A stretch of DNA of 64,000 bases from an uncultured Acidobacteriota bacterium. GTDB taxonomy: Bacteria; Acidobacteriota; Vicinamibacteria; Fen-336. Below are positions 26,951 to 37,800 of this stretch, piece after piece; the stretch's first letter is position 1; each line of letters begins with the position of its first letter. Made by a program: the position numbers and the translations under genes. The notes under the pieces were generated by a model that did not search any database, was not told the DNA's origin, and worked only from the letters and a program-made list of their open reading frames with translations. Location: assembly GCA_902826455.1 (NCBI GenBank), contig CADEEV010000003.1, positions 1 to 64,000 on the forward strand. Direction: 5' to 3'.

Positions 26951-29473
26951 TCAGCGTGCCGCGAACACGGCCCTCGCGTCGTCGAGGTTCTTGAGGATCG
27001 CGGCCTTCTCGGCGTCGCTGTTGTAGGCCGGATGGACCAGCGCCCCGGCCTTCATGCGATCGATCCAGGCCGTGAAGTACGCCGCGTCGGCCGCCGACCG
27101 CGCAGGCGCTCCGGCCACGCTCACGTAGATCGGGCTCGTCGTGGCGATCGGCAGCGTGTCGAGGACCGGGTGGCGCGAGGCGTTCGCGAAGGCGCGCAGC
27201 AGGTACCAGCCGCTCTTCGCGACCTTGAGCGGCAGCGTGGCCGCCGCGGCGGTGTTGTCGCCGCCGAGCGGGATCTCCGCCACGACCTCGCCGTTGCCGA
27301 CGATCTGCAGGTGGTCGACCGCCACGATCGACTTGAGATCCACCTTGGCGTCGACCGTGCCGGCCTTCGCGAGCGCCAGGGTGTCGCCGAGCTCCTTGCC
27401 GCCCAGCGTGAACTGCAGGAGCGGCCCGTTGGTCGCGAACGTGCGGCCCGCCTTGAGGCCGGCGAGCCACGCGGCGTGGTCGAGCGTGCCCGACTTCACG
27501 TAGACGCGGTTCATGCCCACCGGACCGCGCAGCGACGCGTAGTTGGCCATGGCGTCGGTGCCGGCGCCGGCCGGGATCTTGAACCCGCAGTTGAGGAGCC
27601 GGTACCAGACCTTCTGGGTGGGCCAGTAGTCGTCCACGAAGCCGACGGCCTCGTAGTAGTCGACCTTGCCGAGGGCCACGTCCACGGGGAACTCGTGGTT
27701 CGAGGGACGCGACGTGTTCGAAGGATCGGGGTCGCTGTCGTAGGGATGCACGTAGCCGAACAGCGCGCCCTGGGCGTGGGCGAGGTCGGCGATCGCCGCG
27801 TTGTTCGGATACAGGCTCGCGACCGCGGTGTTCACGTAGGCCGCGTAGGCCGGCACCAGGATGTGTTCGGTCAGGCCGAGGAGGCCCGTGTGGCCCCAGT
27901 AGCTCGTGTGGTACTCCTGGCCGTGGACGATCAGGGTGTCCTTCGTGGACGCCGGGTCGGTCCGGCCGCCGTCGAAGTACGCGATGTCCGGGATGCGCTG
28001 CTCCTTGTTGACGATGAGGTTCTCGACGACGTGGAGATCCTCGGCGCGGGCCTGGGCGGCCAGGTTCTTCGGCGTGTTGCGGTAGGTGCCGCCGTAGTTC
28101 ATGTGGACGTGCACGTCGCCCGAGAAGACGCCCTTCGCCGGGAGATCGTCGAGGCGCTCGAGGGCGATCGCGACGTCGAGCCGGCCGCCCGCCACGACGC
28201 TCAGGGTCTTCACGACCCGGCGGAACTCCATGCCGCGCTGGACCTCGACCGTGTACTCGCCGGCCGGCAGGGTCAGGGTCGAGTCGCCGGGCGTGTGGAA
28301 GTAGCCGTACTCGAACTTCCCCGAGGCGCGGTCCCAGGCCTCGTCGCCGTAGCGCCAGGCGTCGTCGGGCCCGAAGTAGCGGCCGTCCGGGCCCCGCACC
28401 GCGACGCGCGCCGGCACGAGGCGATGGTCCGGGCCCGCGACGTGAAGGCCGAGGGTGCCCACCGGCCCCAGGTACTGGCGGTCCTTCGCTTCGACCTGGG
28501 TGCGCTGCGCGCCGGGCACGTCGATTACCCACAGGGACGTGTTGCCGGTCTCGTTCGAGACGTACGCGATGCGGCGGCCGTCCGGCGACCAGCGCGGCGA
28601 CACGGCGTCGAAGGCGCCGTAGGTCAGCGGGAACGCGTCGCCGCCCTCGGCCGTCATCAGCCAGAGCTGGTGCCACTGCCCGCCGAGGTACGACGCGTAC
28701 ACGACGCGCTTGCCGTCGCGCGACCAGTCGGGCCGGGCACGCCAGTTGGTCTCCTCGAAGTGGACCTCGCGCTCGGCGGCGCCCGGCTCGGCCTTCATGC
28801 GCCAGAAGCCGCCGGTGCCCCACACGAGGCCGTGGTTCGCGACGTAGAGGATCTCGCGGCCGTCGGGGGACCACGAGGGCGAGAGGTAGTGGTCGAAGTT
28901 CGAGTAGTAGTACCGTGGGATCGTCGCTTCCTTGTCCTCGGTGATGCGCGTGACGGCGCCGGGCCGGCCGTCCGCGACCTCGACCGTATGGATGTGGAAG
29001 CGGCGATTGAAGGCGGTCGACACGAAGGCCAGGCGCTTGCCGTCCGGCGACCAGCGCGGCTCGAGGTTGACGGCGTCGTTCCGGGTCAGAGGCCAGCTCT
29101 TCCCCGTCGCGAGCTCCAGGATCCACAGCTCGACCTTGTCGTCGCGGTAGCACGCGTACGCGACGAAGCGGCCGTCGGGCGACCAGTCCGGCTGGTGGTC
29201 GTAGCCCGGCCCGTTCGTGATCTGCCGGGCCGTGGTCGAGCCCAGGGTCTGCCGCCACAACGAGCCCTGCATGGCGTAGACGAGCTCGGTGCCGTCGGGC
29301 GACCAAGTGGCGGAGGCGGGGCCGCTCGTCACCTGCGGGAGGTACATCTCCCGGTAGTAATAATGATGCGGGACCTGGATCTGCTTCAGGACCGGGGCAC
29401 GCTGGGCAAAGGCGGCTCCGGGAAGGGCCAGCAGGGCGAGGGCGGCGGCCGCGGTGCTTCGTTGCAGGAACAT
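26951..29473 (-). CDS. Exported PD40 beta-propeller protein fused to a CehA/McbA-type metallohydrolase
   Basis: The 840-residue protein has a signal peptide (cleavage after GAAFAQ), six or so PD40/TolB-like repeats over about residues 50-350 (repeated WSPDGxxxxY units: ATWSPDGTELVY, PDWSPDGRFVAY, PRWSPDGKRLAF, PSWSPDGREILY, PDWSRDGKRVVY, PRWSPDGRRIAY), a beta linker, and a PHP-like metal domain with FSGDVHVHMNYGGTY near residue 445. CehA/McbA relatives hydrolyse carbaryl and other esters. The propeller probably binds a polymer or partner. ATG 29473 directly precedes the signal peptide, with AGAAAGGG upstream. Confidence 0.85.
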   Translation of the reverse strand: MFLQRSTAAAALALLALPGAAFAQRAPVLKQIQVPHHYYYREMYLPQVTSGPASATWSPDGTELVYAMQGSLWRQTLGSTTARQITNGPGYDHQPDWSPDGRFVAYACYRDDKVELWILELATGKSWPLTRNDAVNLEPRWSPDGKRLAFVSTAFNRRFHIHTVEVADGRPGAVTRITEDKEATIPRYYYSNFDHYLSPSWSPDGREILYVANHGLVWGTGGFWRMKAEPGAAEREVHFEETNWRARPDWSRDGKRVVYASYLGGQWHQLWLMTAEGGDAFPLTYGAFDAVSPRWSPDGRRIAYVSNETGNTSLWVIDVPGAQRTQVEAKDRQYLGPVGTLGLHVAGPDHRLVPARVAVRGPDGRYFGPDDAWRYGDEAWDRASGKFEYGYFHTPGDSTLTLPAGEYTVEVQRGMEFRRVVKTLSVVAGGRLDVAIALERLDDLPAKGVFSGDVHVHMNYGGTYRNTPKNLAAQARAEDLHVVENLIVNKEQRIPDIAYFDGGRTDPASTKDTLIVHGQEYHTSYWGHTGLLGLTEHILVPAYAAYVNTAVASLYPNNAAIADLAHAQGALFGYVHPYDSDPDPSNTSRPSNHEFPVDVALGKVDYYEAVGFVDDYWPTQKVWYRLLNCGFKIPAGAGTDAMANYASLRGPVGMNRVYVKSGTLDHAAWLAGLKAGRTFATNGPLLQFTLGGKELGDTLALAKAGTVDAKVDLKSIVAVDHLQIVGNGEVVAEIPLGGDNTAAAATLPLKVAKSGWYLLRAFANASRHPVLDTLPIATTSPIYVSVAGAPARSAADAAYFTAWIDRMKAGALVHPAYNSDAEKAAILKNLDDARAVFAAR

Positions 29474-29535
29474 GGGGCCCTTTCTGAATGGACGGGCAGG
29501 ATACCTTACACTCGAGATTCGGAGGCCGCTTCGCC

Positions 29536-31209
29536 ATGCGTCGATGCGTCGTGTCGTTCGCGCTCCTCGTCCTCGCCACACCCGTCCACGCGGCCTCGGG
29601 CCATCGCACCTGCGGCACCAGCCGCGACGGCAGCCGGACGGCGCTCGCGGCCCACGCCGAGGCGCTCGCCCGCCGCGGGCCGTTCCGGAGCACGGCCACG
29701 GCCACCGCCTCGGACGTCGGTGCGATCGCCGTGCTCCAGGACGAAGGAGACCTGGCGCTCCTGCGCAACCTCCTCGACCTGGGCGGCGCCGGCGTCGAGT
29801 TCGTTCCCTCCGGCGCCACCTACCGGGCGACCCGCGTCGACCGTCCCGTCACCGGCGGCGGCGCTCCGCTGACCCTCGGCGACGACGCCAGCGTCTCGGT
29901 TCCGCTGCCCTTCTCCTTCACCTTCCGCGGCGCGGCCTACGCCAGCGTGTTCGTGAACTCCGACGGCAACCTGACCTTCGGCGAGAAGGACGACGCCTCC
30001 ACGGCGCGCAGCCTCGGCCGCTTCCTGGCGGGGCCGCCGCGCCTTGCGCCGCTGCTCGCGGACCTCGACCCGACCCGGCCGGGGGCCAGCATCACGACGC
30101 GCGCCGAGGCGGGCGCCTTCCTCGTGACGTGGACCGACGTGCCGCAGTTCGACAAGGCCGACAAGAACACGTTCCAGGTGACCCTGTTCCAGGACGGGCG
30201 GGTGGCCTTCGCGTGGGCTACGGGGCTGTCGTCGCTGCTCGACGAGGGCGTCGTCGGGATCGCTCCCGGCCGCAACCAGGGCGGGCTCACGGGGGTCGAC
30301 CTGTCGACGGTGGCGGGCGCCGTGGGCGGTGGCGCGATCGCCGAGTCCTTCCGCAGCGCCAACGAGCTCGACCTGGTGGCCGCGGCCCGCAAGTTCTACC
30401 GCAGCCACGGCGACGCCTACGACCAGGTGCTGTTCTTCACCAGCCAGTCGCTGATCGCCCGGGGCGTCTTCGCCTTCGAGAACAACGTGAAGAACGCCGA
30501 CGCCGGCACCGGCGTCGCGATCGAGGACCTCTCGGCGCAGTTCGGCAGCGCCGGGCGCCTCGAGAGCGTCGTGATGATGGACGCGCTCTCCAAGTACTCC
30601 ACGATCCCCGGAGCGCGCATCAACGGCGAGGACACGTCGCTGTCGCTGATCGGCCACGAGGTCGGCCACCGCTGGCTCGCCTCGGCCCTCTTCAAGGACG
30701 GAGACCGGGTCAGCGAGGAGCTGCTGGGCCGCGACCTCGCCCACTGGAGCTTCTTCCTCGACACGGACGGCTCGTTCGACGAGGGCAACGAGATCACGGA
30801 TCTCGGCGGCGGCCAGTTCCGCACGGCCGGAGCGTCCCTCGGCTACGGGCCGCTCGACGAGTACCTGATGGGCCTGCGGCGCGCCGAGGACGTGCCGCCG
30901 CTGTTCCTGGTCCGGACGCCCTCGGGGACGAGCCCGCTCGATCCCGGCCGCGACCCCCAGACGAGCGTCACGTTCCAGGGCACGCGCAAGGACGTGGCGA
31001 TCGGCGACATCGTGGCGGCGCTCGGCCCGCGCAACCCGGCGGCGAGCACGAGCCTGCAGCCGTGGCGTCAGGCCTTCGTGTACGTGAGCGTCGGCGGGCC
31101 GGCCGATCCCGCGGCGATCGCCAAGCTCGACCAGCTGCGCGCCCAGTGGGAGCCGTTCTTCCGCGCGGCGGTCGACGGCCGCCGCGCGGTCGACACCCGG
31201 CTCGAGTAG
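29536..31209 (+). CDS. Secreted protein with nidogen-like domain and HExxH metalloprotease motif
   Basis: The 557-residue protein has a signal peptide (MRRCVVSFALLVLATPVHA), a nidogen-like (NIDO) region at about residues 115-260 (FSFTFRGAAYASVFVNSDG, FLVTWTDVPQF, FQVTLFQDGRVAFAW) and a zinc-protease signature H374-EVG-H378 followed by RWLAS. Downstream residues around DLAHWSFFLDTDG and GYGPLDEYLMGL may supply the third ligand. It is probably an extracellular peptidase; the target is unknown. CGGAGG lies 10 bases before the ATG. It is divergent from the PD40-CehA gene and its stop abuts that of the VOC gene. Confidence 0.78.
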   Translation: MRRCVVSFALLVLATPVHAASGHRTCGTSRDGSRTALAAHAEALARRGPFRSTATATASDVGAIAVLQDEGDLALLRNLLDLGGAGVEFVPSGATYRATRVDRPVTGGGAPLTLGDDASVSVPLPFSFTFRGAAYASVFVNSDGNLTFGEKDDASTARSLGRFLAGPPRLAPLLADLDPTRPGASITTRAEAGAFLVTWTDVPQFDKADKNTFQVTLFQDGRVAFAWATGLSSLLDEGVVGIAPGRNQGGLTGVDLSTVAGAVGGGAIAESFRSANELDLVAAARKFYRSHGDAYDQVLFFTSQSLIARGVFAFENNVKNADAGTGVAIEDLSAQFGSAGRLESVVMMDALSKYSTIPGARINGEDTSLSLIGHEVGHRWLASALFKDGDRVSEELLGRDLAHWSFFLDTDGSFDEGNEITDLGGGQFRTAGASLGYGPLDEYLMGLRRAEDVPPLFLVRTPSGTSPLDPGRDPQTSVTFQGTRKDVAIGDIVAALGPRNPAASTSLQPWRQAFVYVSVGGPADPAAIAKLDQLRAQWEPFFRAAVDGRRAVDTRLE

Positions 31210-31647
31210 CTACTTCTGCGCCGCGGCGCGGCGCTGGATCTCCTCGCCCGGGACGTCCTCGATGTGCGTGCCCAGCCACCAGGTGATGCCGTGGGCGTCC
31301 GCGACGCCGCCGCTGCGGTCACCGTAGAACTGGTCGGCCGGCGCCATCAGGGACGTGGCCCCGGCCGCGAGCGCCTTCCGGTAGGTGGCGTCCACGTCGG
31401 GCAGGTACACGTAGACCGAGCCCGGCGCGGCCTTCCACTCGGCCCGGGCCTGGCTCAGCATCAGCATGGAGTCGCCGATGCGGAACTCGGCGTGGCGGAT
31501 GAGGCCGTCCCCGTCGAGGGTGCGGTGCACCTCGACCGCGTCGAAGGCCTCCTTCACGAACGCGAGGAACCTCGGGGCGTCCTCGACGGTGAAACAGGGC
31601 GTGACGGAGTGGTAGCCCTCGGGAACCGGCTTCACGGCGTTCTTCAT
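31210..31647 (-). CDS. VOC-superfamily protein (PhnB-like glyoxalase fold)
   Basis: The 145-residue protein has two beta-alpha-beta-beta-beta units: VTPCFTVEDAPRFLAFVKEAFDA and SVYVYLPDVDATYRKALAAGA. Both patterns are typical of PhnB-like VOC proteins, which bind a divalent metal or act as small-molecule binding proteins. A histidine in RHAEFRIGDSML is one potential ligand. AAGGAGA lies before ATG 31647, which excludes an in-frame ATG six codons earlier. Confidence 0.88.
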   Translation of the reverse strand: MKNAVKPVPEGYHSVTPCFTVEDAPRFLAFVKEAFDAVEVHRTLDGDGLIRHAEFRIGDSMLMLSQARAEWKAAPGSVYVYLPDVDATYRKALAAGATSLMAPADQFYGDRSGGVADAHGITWWLGTHIEDVPGEEIQRRAAAQK

Positions 31648-31720
31648 GGGTCGTTCTCCTTCCATGCGCCGATTCTGCCGGGAACGGCGGCGCTTCGATT
31701 GTAGGAATTTGACCCCGGGC

Positions 31721-32497
31721 TCAGTCCGGCAGCGCCACGTGGTTGAGATGGTCGCTGCGCAGCGCGAGGTAGGCCGAAGGCGTGAGCCCCGAGAAGCCGC
31801 GGAAGTCGTGGATGAAGTGGGCCTGGTCGAAGTAACCGCACTCGAGCGCCACGTCCGCCCAGTCGACCTCGGCCCGGGGCTGGGTCGTGCGCAGCACGTG
31901 CTGGAAGCGCCGGATGCGGCTGAACAGCTTGGGCGTGAGCCCCACCTGCTGCTTGAACAGCTCGATGAAGCGCCGCGAGCTGAGCCCCGTGGCGTCGCCC
32001 ACGTCCGTGGCGCTCGCCGCGAGGGGCGCCTGGAACGCGCGAAGCGCGTACTCCACGGCCGGGTGCCGGTCGAGGTCGCGCACGCGCTGCCGGAGCAGCG
32101 TCGCCTCGAGTCTCCGGAACATCGCCTCGGGCTCGCGGCTGGCCAGGAACTGCTCGCGCAGGTCGCGCGCGAGGCCTCCCCAGACGTCGGCGAGCGTCAC
32201 CTCCTCGTCGCGGAACGCGTGGGCGGGCGGCTTGAGGAACGCGAAGGCGCCGCCGGGCTTGAAGTGCACGCCGAGCAGGGTCTGCGGCTTCGACGTGTCG
32301 ATCTCGACGGCGCCCGACTGCGCGCCGACCAGGAACGCGTCGCCCCGCGTCTCGTCGGTGAGGTCGAAGATGAGCTCCATCGAGCCCGAAGGGAGCAGCC
32401 GCTCGCGGGCGTGGCCCGGCGCCCAGCCCGCGTAGTACCAGTACAGCTCGACGAGCCCCGAGAGCGCCGGCGACGGCGGCCGGTGCAGGGCGATCAC
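31721..32497 (-). CDS. AraC-family transcriptional regulator
   Basis: The 258-residue protein has an N-terminal DUF6597-type ligand/dimer domain (LVELYWYYAGW, LLPSGSMELIFDL, LLGVHFKPGGAFAFL) and a C-terminal AraC double HTH (AASATDVGDATGLSSRRFIELF, VALECGYFDQAHFIHDFRGF, GLTPSAYLAL). Proteins of this build often control small stress or xenobiotic genes. GTG 32497 overlaps the stop of the upstream channel-like gene by GTGA. The neighbouring VOC gene 73 bases downstream is a plausible target. Confidence 0.88.
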   Translation of the reverse strand: MIALHRPPSPALSGLVELYWYYAGWAPGHARERLLPSGSMELIFDLTDETRGDAFLVGAQSGAVEIDTSKPQTLLGVHFKPGGAFAFLKPPAHAFRDEEVTLADVWGGLARDLREQFLASREPEAMFRRLEATLLRQRVRDLDRHPAVEYALRAFQAPLAASATDVGDATGLSSRRFIELFKQQVGLTPKLFSRIRRFQHVLRTTQPRAEVDWADVALECGYFDQAHFIHDFRGFSGLTPSAYLALRSDHLNHVALPD

Positions 32498-32838
32498 TCC
32501 GGCTCCTTCACGTGCAGTTTGCCGAGCACGTGGTGGAACACCGGCGTCAGCATCACGCCCGCAAGGACGATCACGACCAGCCCCGCGAGCAGCGCGTAGA
32601 ACCCGATCAGCCACTTTCCGAGCTCGGTGCGGATCGGGTCGATGGGTCCCATGCCGCCCAGCAGCATCGCCGCGTTCAGAAACGCGTCGGACCAGGCGAG
32701 GCCCTCGACCCAGTGGTACAGGGCCATCCCGAGAGCCAGCGTGGCGGCCGTGATCGGCAGGAACGCGGTCCACGTGGAGACCATGTGGCGCGCGATGTGC
32801 CAATGACGGGCCGAAGGCGAACTGCTAGGGCGTTTCAC
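32494..32838 (-). CDS. Two-helix membrane protein, ion-channel-like
   Basis: The 114-residue protein has two membrane helices (about residues 24-42 and 80-103) separated by a re-entrant-like segment DAFLNAAMLLGGMGPID. This arrangement resembles a two-TM potassium-channel pore, but the selectivity filter TVGYGD is replaced by LGGMGP, so potassium transport is not supported. The family recurs as an uncharacterised conserved membrane protein. GTG 32838 is the first start; ATG 32784 is possible. Confidence 0.65.
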   Translation of the reverse strand: MKRPSSSPSARHWHIARHMVSTWTAFLPITAATLALGMALYHWVEGLAWSDAFLNAAMLLGGMGPIDPIRTELGKWLIGFYALLAGLVVIVLAGVMLTPVFHHVLGKLHVKEPE

Positions 32839-32853
32839 GGCGCTGCGTCGATC

Positions 32854-33420
32854 CTACCGCCGATCCTCGTGGCGGAAGGCGGCGATCGCCTCGCACTCGC
32901 CGTGGAACTCGCCCAGGAACTCCGCGGCGCCCTGGTAGGTCGTGGCGTCGAGCTTCTTGTCGCGCATCACCACGTGCTCGCCCTTCGCGTCGCGCAGGCG
33001 GTACAGGAAGTACGTGTCGTTGCGGCCCTTCGCGGCCTTCCACGCGGCCTTCGCCGCGCACACCGGATCGAGGGCCACGCCGATTCCCGCGACGGTCGAC
33101 TTCGGTCCCGGTCGCATGGGCGCCATCTCCTCCACGGTCGGCGGCCGGCGCTCGGCGGGCTTGCGCCCGGAGCCGAGGTTCCAGAGCGACTCGCGGACCG
33201 AGACCGTGGGGCCCTCCGCGTGGACCTCGACCGGGAAGCACGGAACGCCCTGGTTGATCGGCTTGTTGCAGGGCTCCCGGCTCTCGCGCCACCACTTCTC
33301 CACGGCCGGGTCGATCGCGCTCAGGATCGGCCGGGGCGCCTGGGTCGTGGGCGGCGGGGTCGGCTCCTGCGCGAGTGCTCCGCTGGCGATCAGGCACGCC
33401 GCCGGCACGAGGCCACGCAC
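32854..33420 (-). CDS. Secreted protein, function unknown
   Basis: The 188-residue protein has a short signal peptide (residues 1-18, after SGALAQ), a proline-rich stretch (TPPPTTQAPRP) and four cysteines that could form disulfides (ESREPCNKP, GVPCFPVEV, LDPVCAAK, FHGECEAI). No family is recognised. GTG 33420 is the start. TACGGT on the minus strand, six bases before it, lies within a 15-base stretch shared with the divergent NFACT gene's control region. Confidence 0.65.
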   Translation of the reverse strand: MRGLVPAACLIASGALAQEPTPPPTTQAPRPILSAIDPAVEKWWRESREPCNKPINQGVPCFPVEVHAEGPTVSVRESLWNLGSGRKPAERRPPTVEEMAPMRPGPKSTVAGIGVALDPVCAAKAAWKAAKGRNDTYFLYRLRDAKGEHVVMRDKKLDATTYQGAAEFLGEFHGECEAIAAFRHEDRR

Positions 33421-33430
33421 CCATCGACCG

Positions 33431-33436
33431 TATCAT
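33431..33436 (+). promoter_or_regulatory. -10-like TATCAT in the 33421-33434 divergent gap
   Basis: TATCAT overlaps the ATG at 33435 and ends 7 bases before an in-frame GTG at 33444. If it is a real -10, the NFACT-domain mRNA would be leaderless from GTG 33444. The gap is only 14 bases, so any -35 lies within the opposite gene. Confidence 0.3.
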
Positions 33437-33803
33437 GGCCCTCGTGAAGCTCATCGAGTACGGCCTGCCGGGCGGCTTCCGCGTGCTGGTCGGCAAGACC
33501 GACGCCGACAACGACGAACTGAGCCTGCGGGTCGCGCGCCAGGACGACTGGTGGTTCCACGTGCGGGGCCTGCCCGGCAGCCACGTCGTGCTGCAGGCTC
33601 CCGACGGCGTCGAGGCCGACCGCAAGACCCTGGAGCTCGCCGCGTCGATCGCCGCGTATCACAGCAAGGCGCGCGCGGCCGGCGTCGTGCCGGTGTCGTA
33701 TACGCGCGCGCGCTTCGTCTCGAAGCCTCGGGGAGCGAAGGCCGGCACCGTCGAGATCCGCAAGGAGGCGGTGCTCAAGGTCCGGCCGGGGTTGCCCGCC
33801 TAG
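33435..33803 (+). CDS. Standalone NFACT-R (DUF814) RNA-binding-domain protein
   Basis: The 122-residue protein is a single NFACT-R domain: YGLPGGFRVLVGKTDADND, then DDWWFHVRGLPGSHVVL and SIAAYHSKARAAGVVPV. In RqcH/NEMF this domain contacts tRNA and the stalled 50S subunit, but the other NFACT parts are missing here. Short NFACT-R proteins exist elsewhere and their role is unclear. ATG 33435 is given; GTG 33444 is the alternative if the TATCAT at 33431 is the -10. Confidence 0.82.
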   Translation: MALVKLIEYGLPGGFRVLVGKTDADNDELSLRVARQDDWWFHVRGLPGSHVVLQAPDGVEADRKTLELAASIAAYHSKARAAGVVPVSYTRARFVSKPRGAKAGTVEIRKEAVLKVRPGLPA

Positions 33804-33838
33804 GACCGCCGTATACTCGCGGCACAGACCCACGTCCC

Positions 33839-34276
33839 ATGGACCCCAGCGTCTTCCGGACGGCCGTCAGCCTCACCAGCATCGCGGTGCTGGTGACGGC
33901 GGTCCTGTGGTGGCGAGCCCGCCGTTTCCTGAGCCGGGGCCTTCACGTGGACGGTACCGTGACCCGGGTCGAAGCCGAGAAGTACGAGCACGCGAGCTAC
34001 TGCGCCGACCATCCGGCCGAGACCCGCTACGGCTATCGCGCTCACGCGGCCTTCACGACCGCCGCCGGCGCGCGCGTCGAGTTCCGCTCGCGCGTGGCCC
34101 AGGCCCAGGCGCCGCTTTACTCCGAAGGACAGACGGTGACCGTCGTCTACGATCCCGCGGACCCGGCGGGCACGGCCGAGATCGAGGGCCCGGCGATCTG
34201 GCGCAACACGATCTTCGCCGCGATCGGCACGACGCTGCTGCTGCTGTTCACGGTCTTCGGAAAGGCGTGCGGGTGA
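33839..34276 (+). CDS. DUF3592 membrane protein
   Basis: The 145-residue protein has one helix at each end (residues about 8-27 and 122-140) enclosing a beta-sheet domain, GTVTRVEAEKY to LYSEGQTVTVVYDPADP, the DUF3592 pattern. The role is unknown; members lie in the inner membrane with the beta domain outside. TATACT lies at about 33814, leaving a leader of about a dozen bases. Its stop overlaps the next GTG start (GTGA). Confidence 0.82.
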   Translation: MDPSVFRTAVSLTSIAVLVTAVLWWRARRFLSRGLHVDGTVTRVEAEKYEHASYCADHPAETRYGYRAHAAFTTAAGARVEFRSRVAQAQAPLYSEGQTVTVVYDPADPAGTAEIEGPAIWRNTIFAAIGTTLLLLFTVFGKACG

Positions 34277-35198
34277 GCGCCTGGCGGCGGCGCGCGTTCC
34301 TGGCGACGGCCGGCGCCGCGGGCCTGGCGACGCTGGCCGGTCGGACCCACGCCGAGGCCCCGACCCGCCTCATCCTGCTCGGGACCGGCGGCGGTCCACG
34401 GCCGCGCCGCGCCAGCTCCGGCTCCGCCCAGGTGATCGTCGCGGGCGGCTCCGCGTACGTCGTCGACTGCGGAGACGGCGTCGCGCGGCAGCTCGCGTTC
34501 GCGAACGTGCCGCTGCCGTCGCTGCGCCACGTCTTCATCACCCATCAGCACTCGGATCACACCGCCGACTACGGCAACCTGCTGTGGCTCGCCTGGGCCT
34601 CGGGGCTCGAGACGCCGGTCGACACGTGGGGTCCGCCGCCCCTCGAGAGGATGACGGCGCTGTTCTTCGAGATGAACGCAGCAGACATCGCCACGCGCAT
34701 CGCCGACGAAGGGCGCGTGCCCCTCGCTCCCCTGGTCCATGTCCACGAGCTGAAGGACGGCGGCGTCGTGCTCCGGGACGCGAACCTCACGGTCACGGCC
34801 GCCGTCGTCCACCATCCTCCCGTGGTGCCGTCCTTCGCCTACCGGTTCGACGCGGCCGACCGGTCGATCGTGATCTCCGGCGACACCACCGTCTCCGAGA
34901 ACCTGATCCGCCTCGCGAAGGGCGCCGACGTGCTGGTCCACGAGGCGCTGTTCGTGCCCGGAGTCGAGCGCCTCGTCGCGAAGGTGCCCAACCAGGCGAC
35001 GCTCCGGGAGAGCATCCTGTCCCACCACACCACGGCCGAGGAGGCCGGGCGCGTGGCGCAGGAGGCGGGCGTCAAGACACTGGTGCTGTCGCACCTGGTG
35101 CCGCCGGACGATCCGGCCATCGACGACGCGACGTGGATCGCCGCCGCCCGCACCCGCTTCGCGGGCCGGGTGGTCGTCGGCCACGACCTGATGGAGCC

Positions 35199-35202
<4 letters not shown>
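34273..35202 (+). CDS. Tat-exported metallo-beta-lactamase-fold hydrolase
   Basis: The 309-residue protein begins with a twin-arginine signal (WRRRAFLATAGAAGLATLAG) and has the MBL fold of the tRNase Z / arylsulfatase-like branch: LLGTGGGPRPRRASSG, THQHSDHTADY (HxHxDH), SGDTTVSEN with the bridging aspartate, and LVLSHLVPP with the last histidine. Export by Tat fits folding with two zinc ions before transport. It probably hydrolyses a phosphate, sulfate or lactone ester in the periplasm. GTG 34273 overlaps the upstream stop; GTG 34267 is an alternative. Confidence 0.85.
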
Positions 35203-37487
<2,285 letters not shown>

Positions 37488-37506
37488 CGAGGCCGGGGAG
37501 GACGGC

Positions 37507-37800
37507 GTGGCGATGGCGGCGAAGACCCCGAAAGCTCCGCTCGCGGCGGCCCTCAAGGCGGGCACGAGCAGCCTGGTGCTCGTCACCGTGGTCGTGCTCG
37601 TATTCCTGTTCCGGCCGGGAGCCTCCGGAACGCTCCAGCCCGCCTTCGCCTTCCCGCGCGTCCTCGGCTTTCTCGCGGCGAGCGCGGGCTCCGCCTACGC
37701 CTGGGAGGCCGACGATCCCGCGCTCGCCCTCTGGAAACGCCTGCTCTACCTCGCCATGGTCCTCGGCGCTTGGTGGTTCTGGCTGTTCGGCGTGCGATGA
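37507..37800 (+). CDS. Small membrane protein, function unknown
   Basis: The 97-residue protein has three hydrophobic segments (about residues 20-36, 48-65 and 78-95) and no known domain. GGGGAGGA ends about 6 bases before GTG 37507; ATG 37513 is also possible. Its stop overlaps the start of the DUF1475 gene (ATGA), suggesting that the two membrane proteins work together. Confidence 0.65.
   Translation: MAMAAKTPKAPLAAALKAGTSSLVLVTVVVLVFLFRPGASGTLQPAFAFPRVLGFLAASAGSAYAWEADDPALALWKRLLYLAMVLGAWWFWLFGVR

Noticed and set aside
31721-32497. AraC regulator as regulator of the box genes
   Set aside because: It is 9 kb away, next to a VOC gene, and boxR with operator-like sites already accounts for box control.
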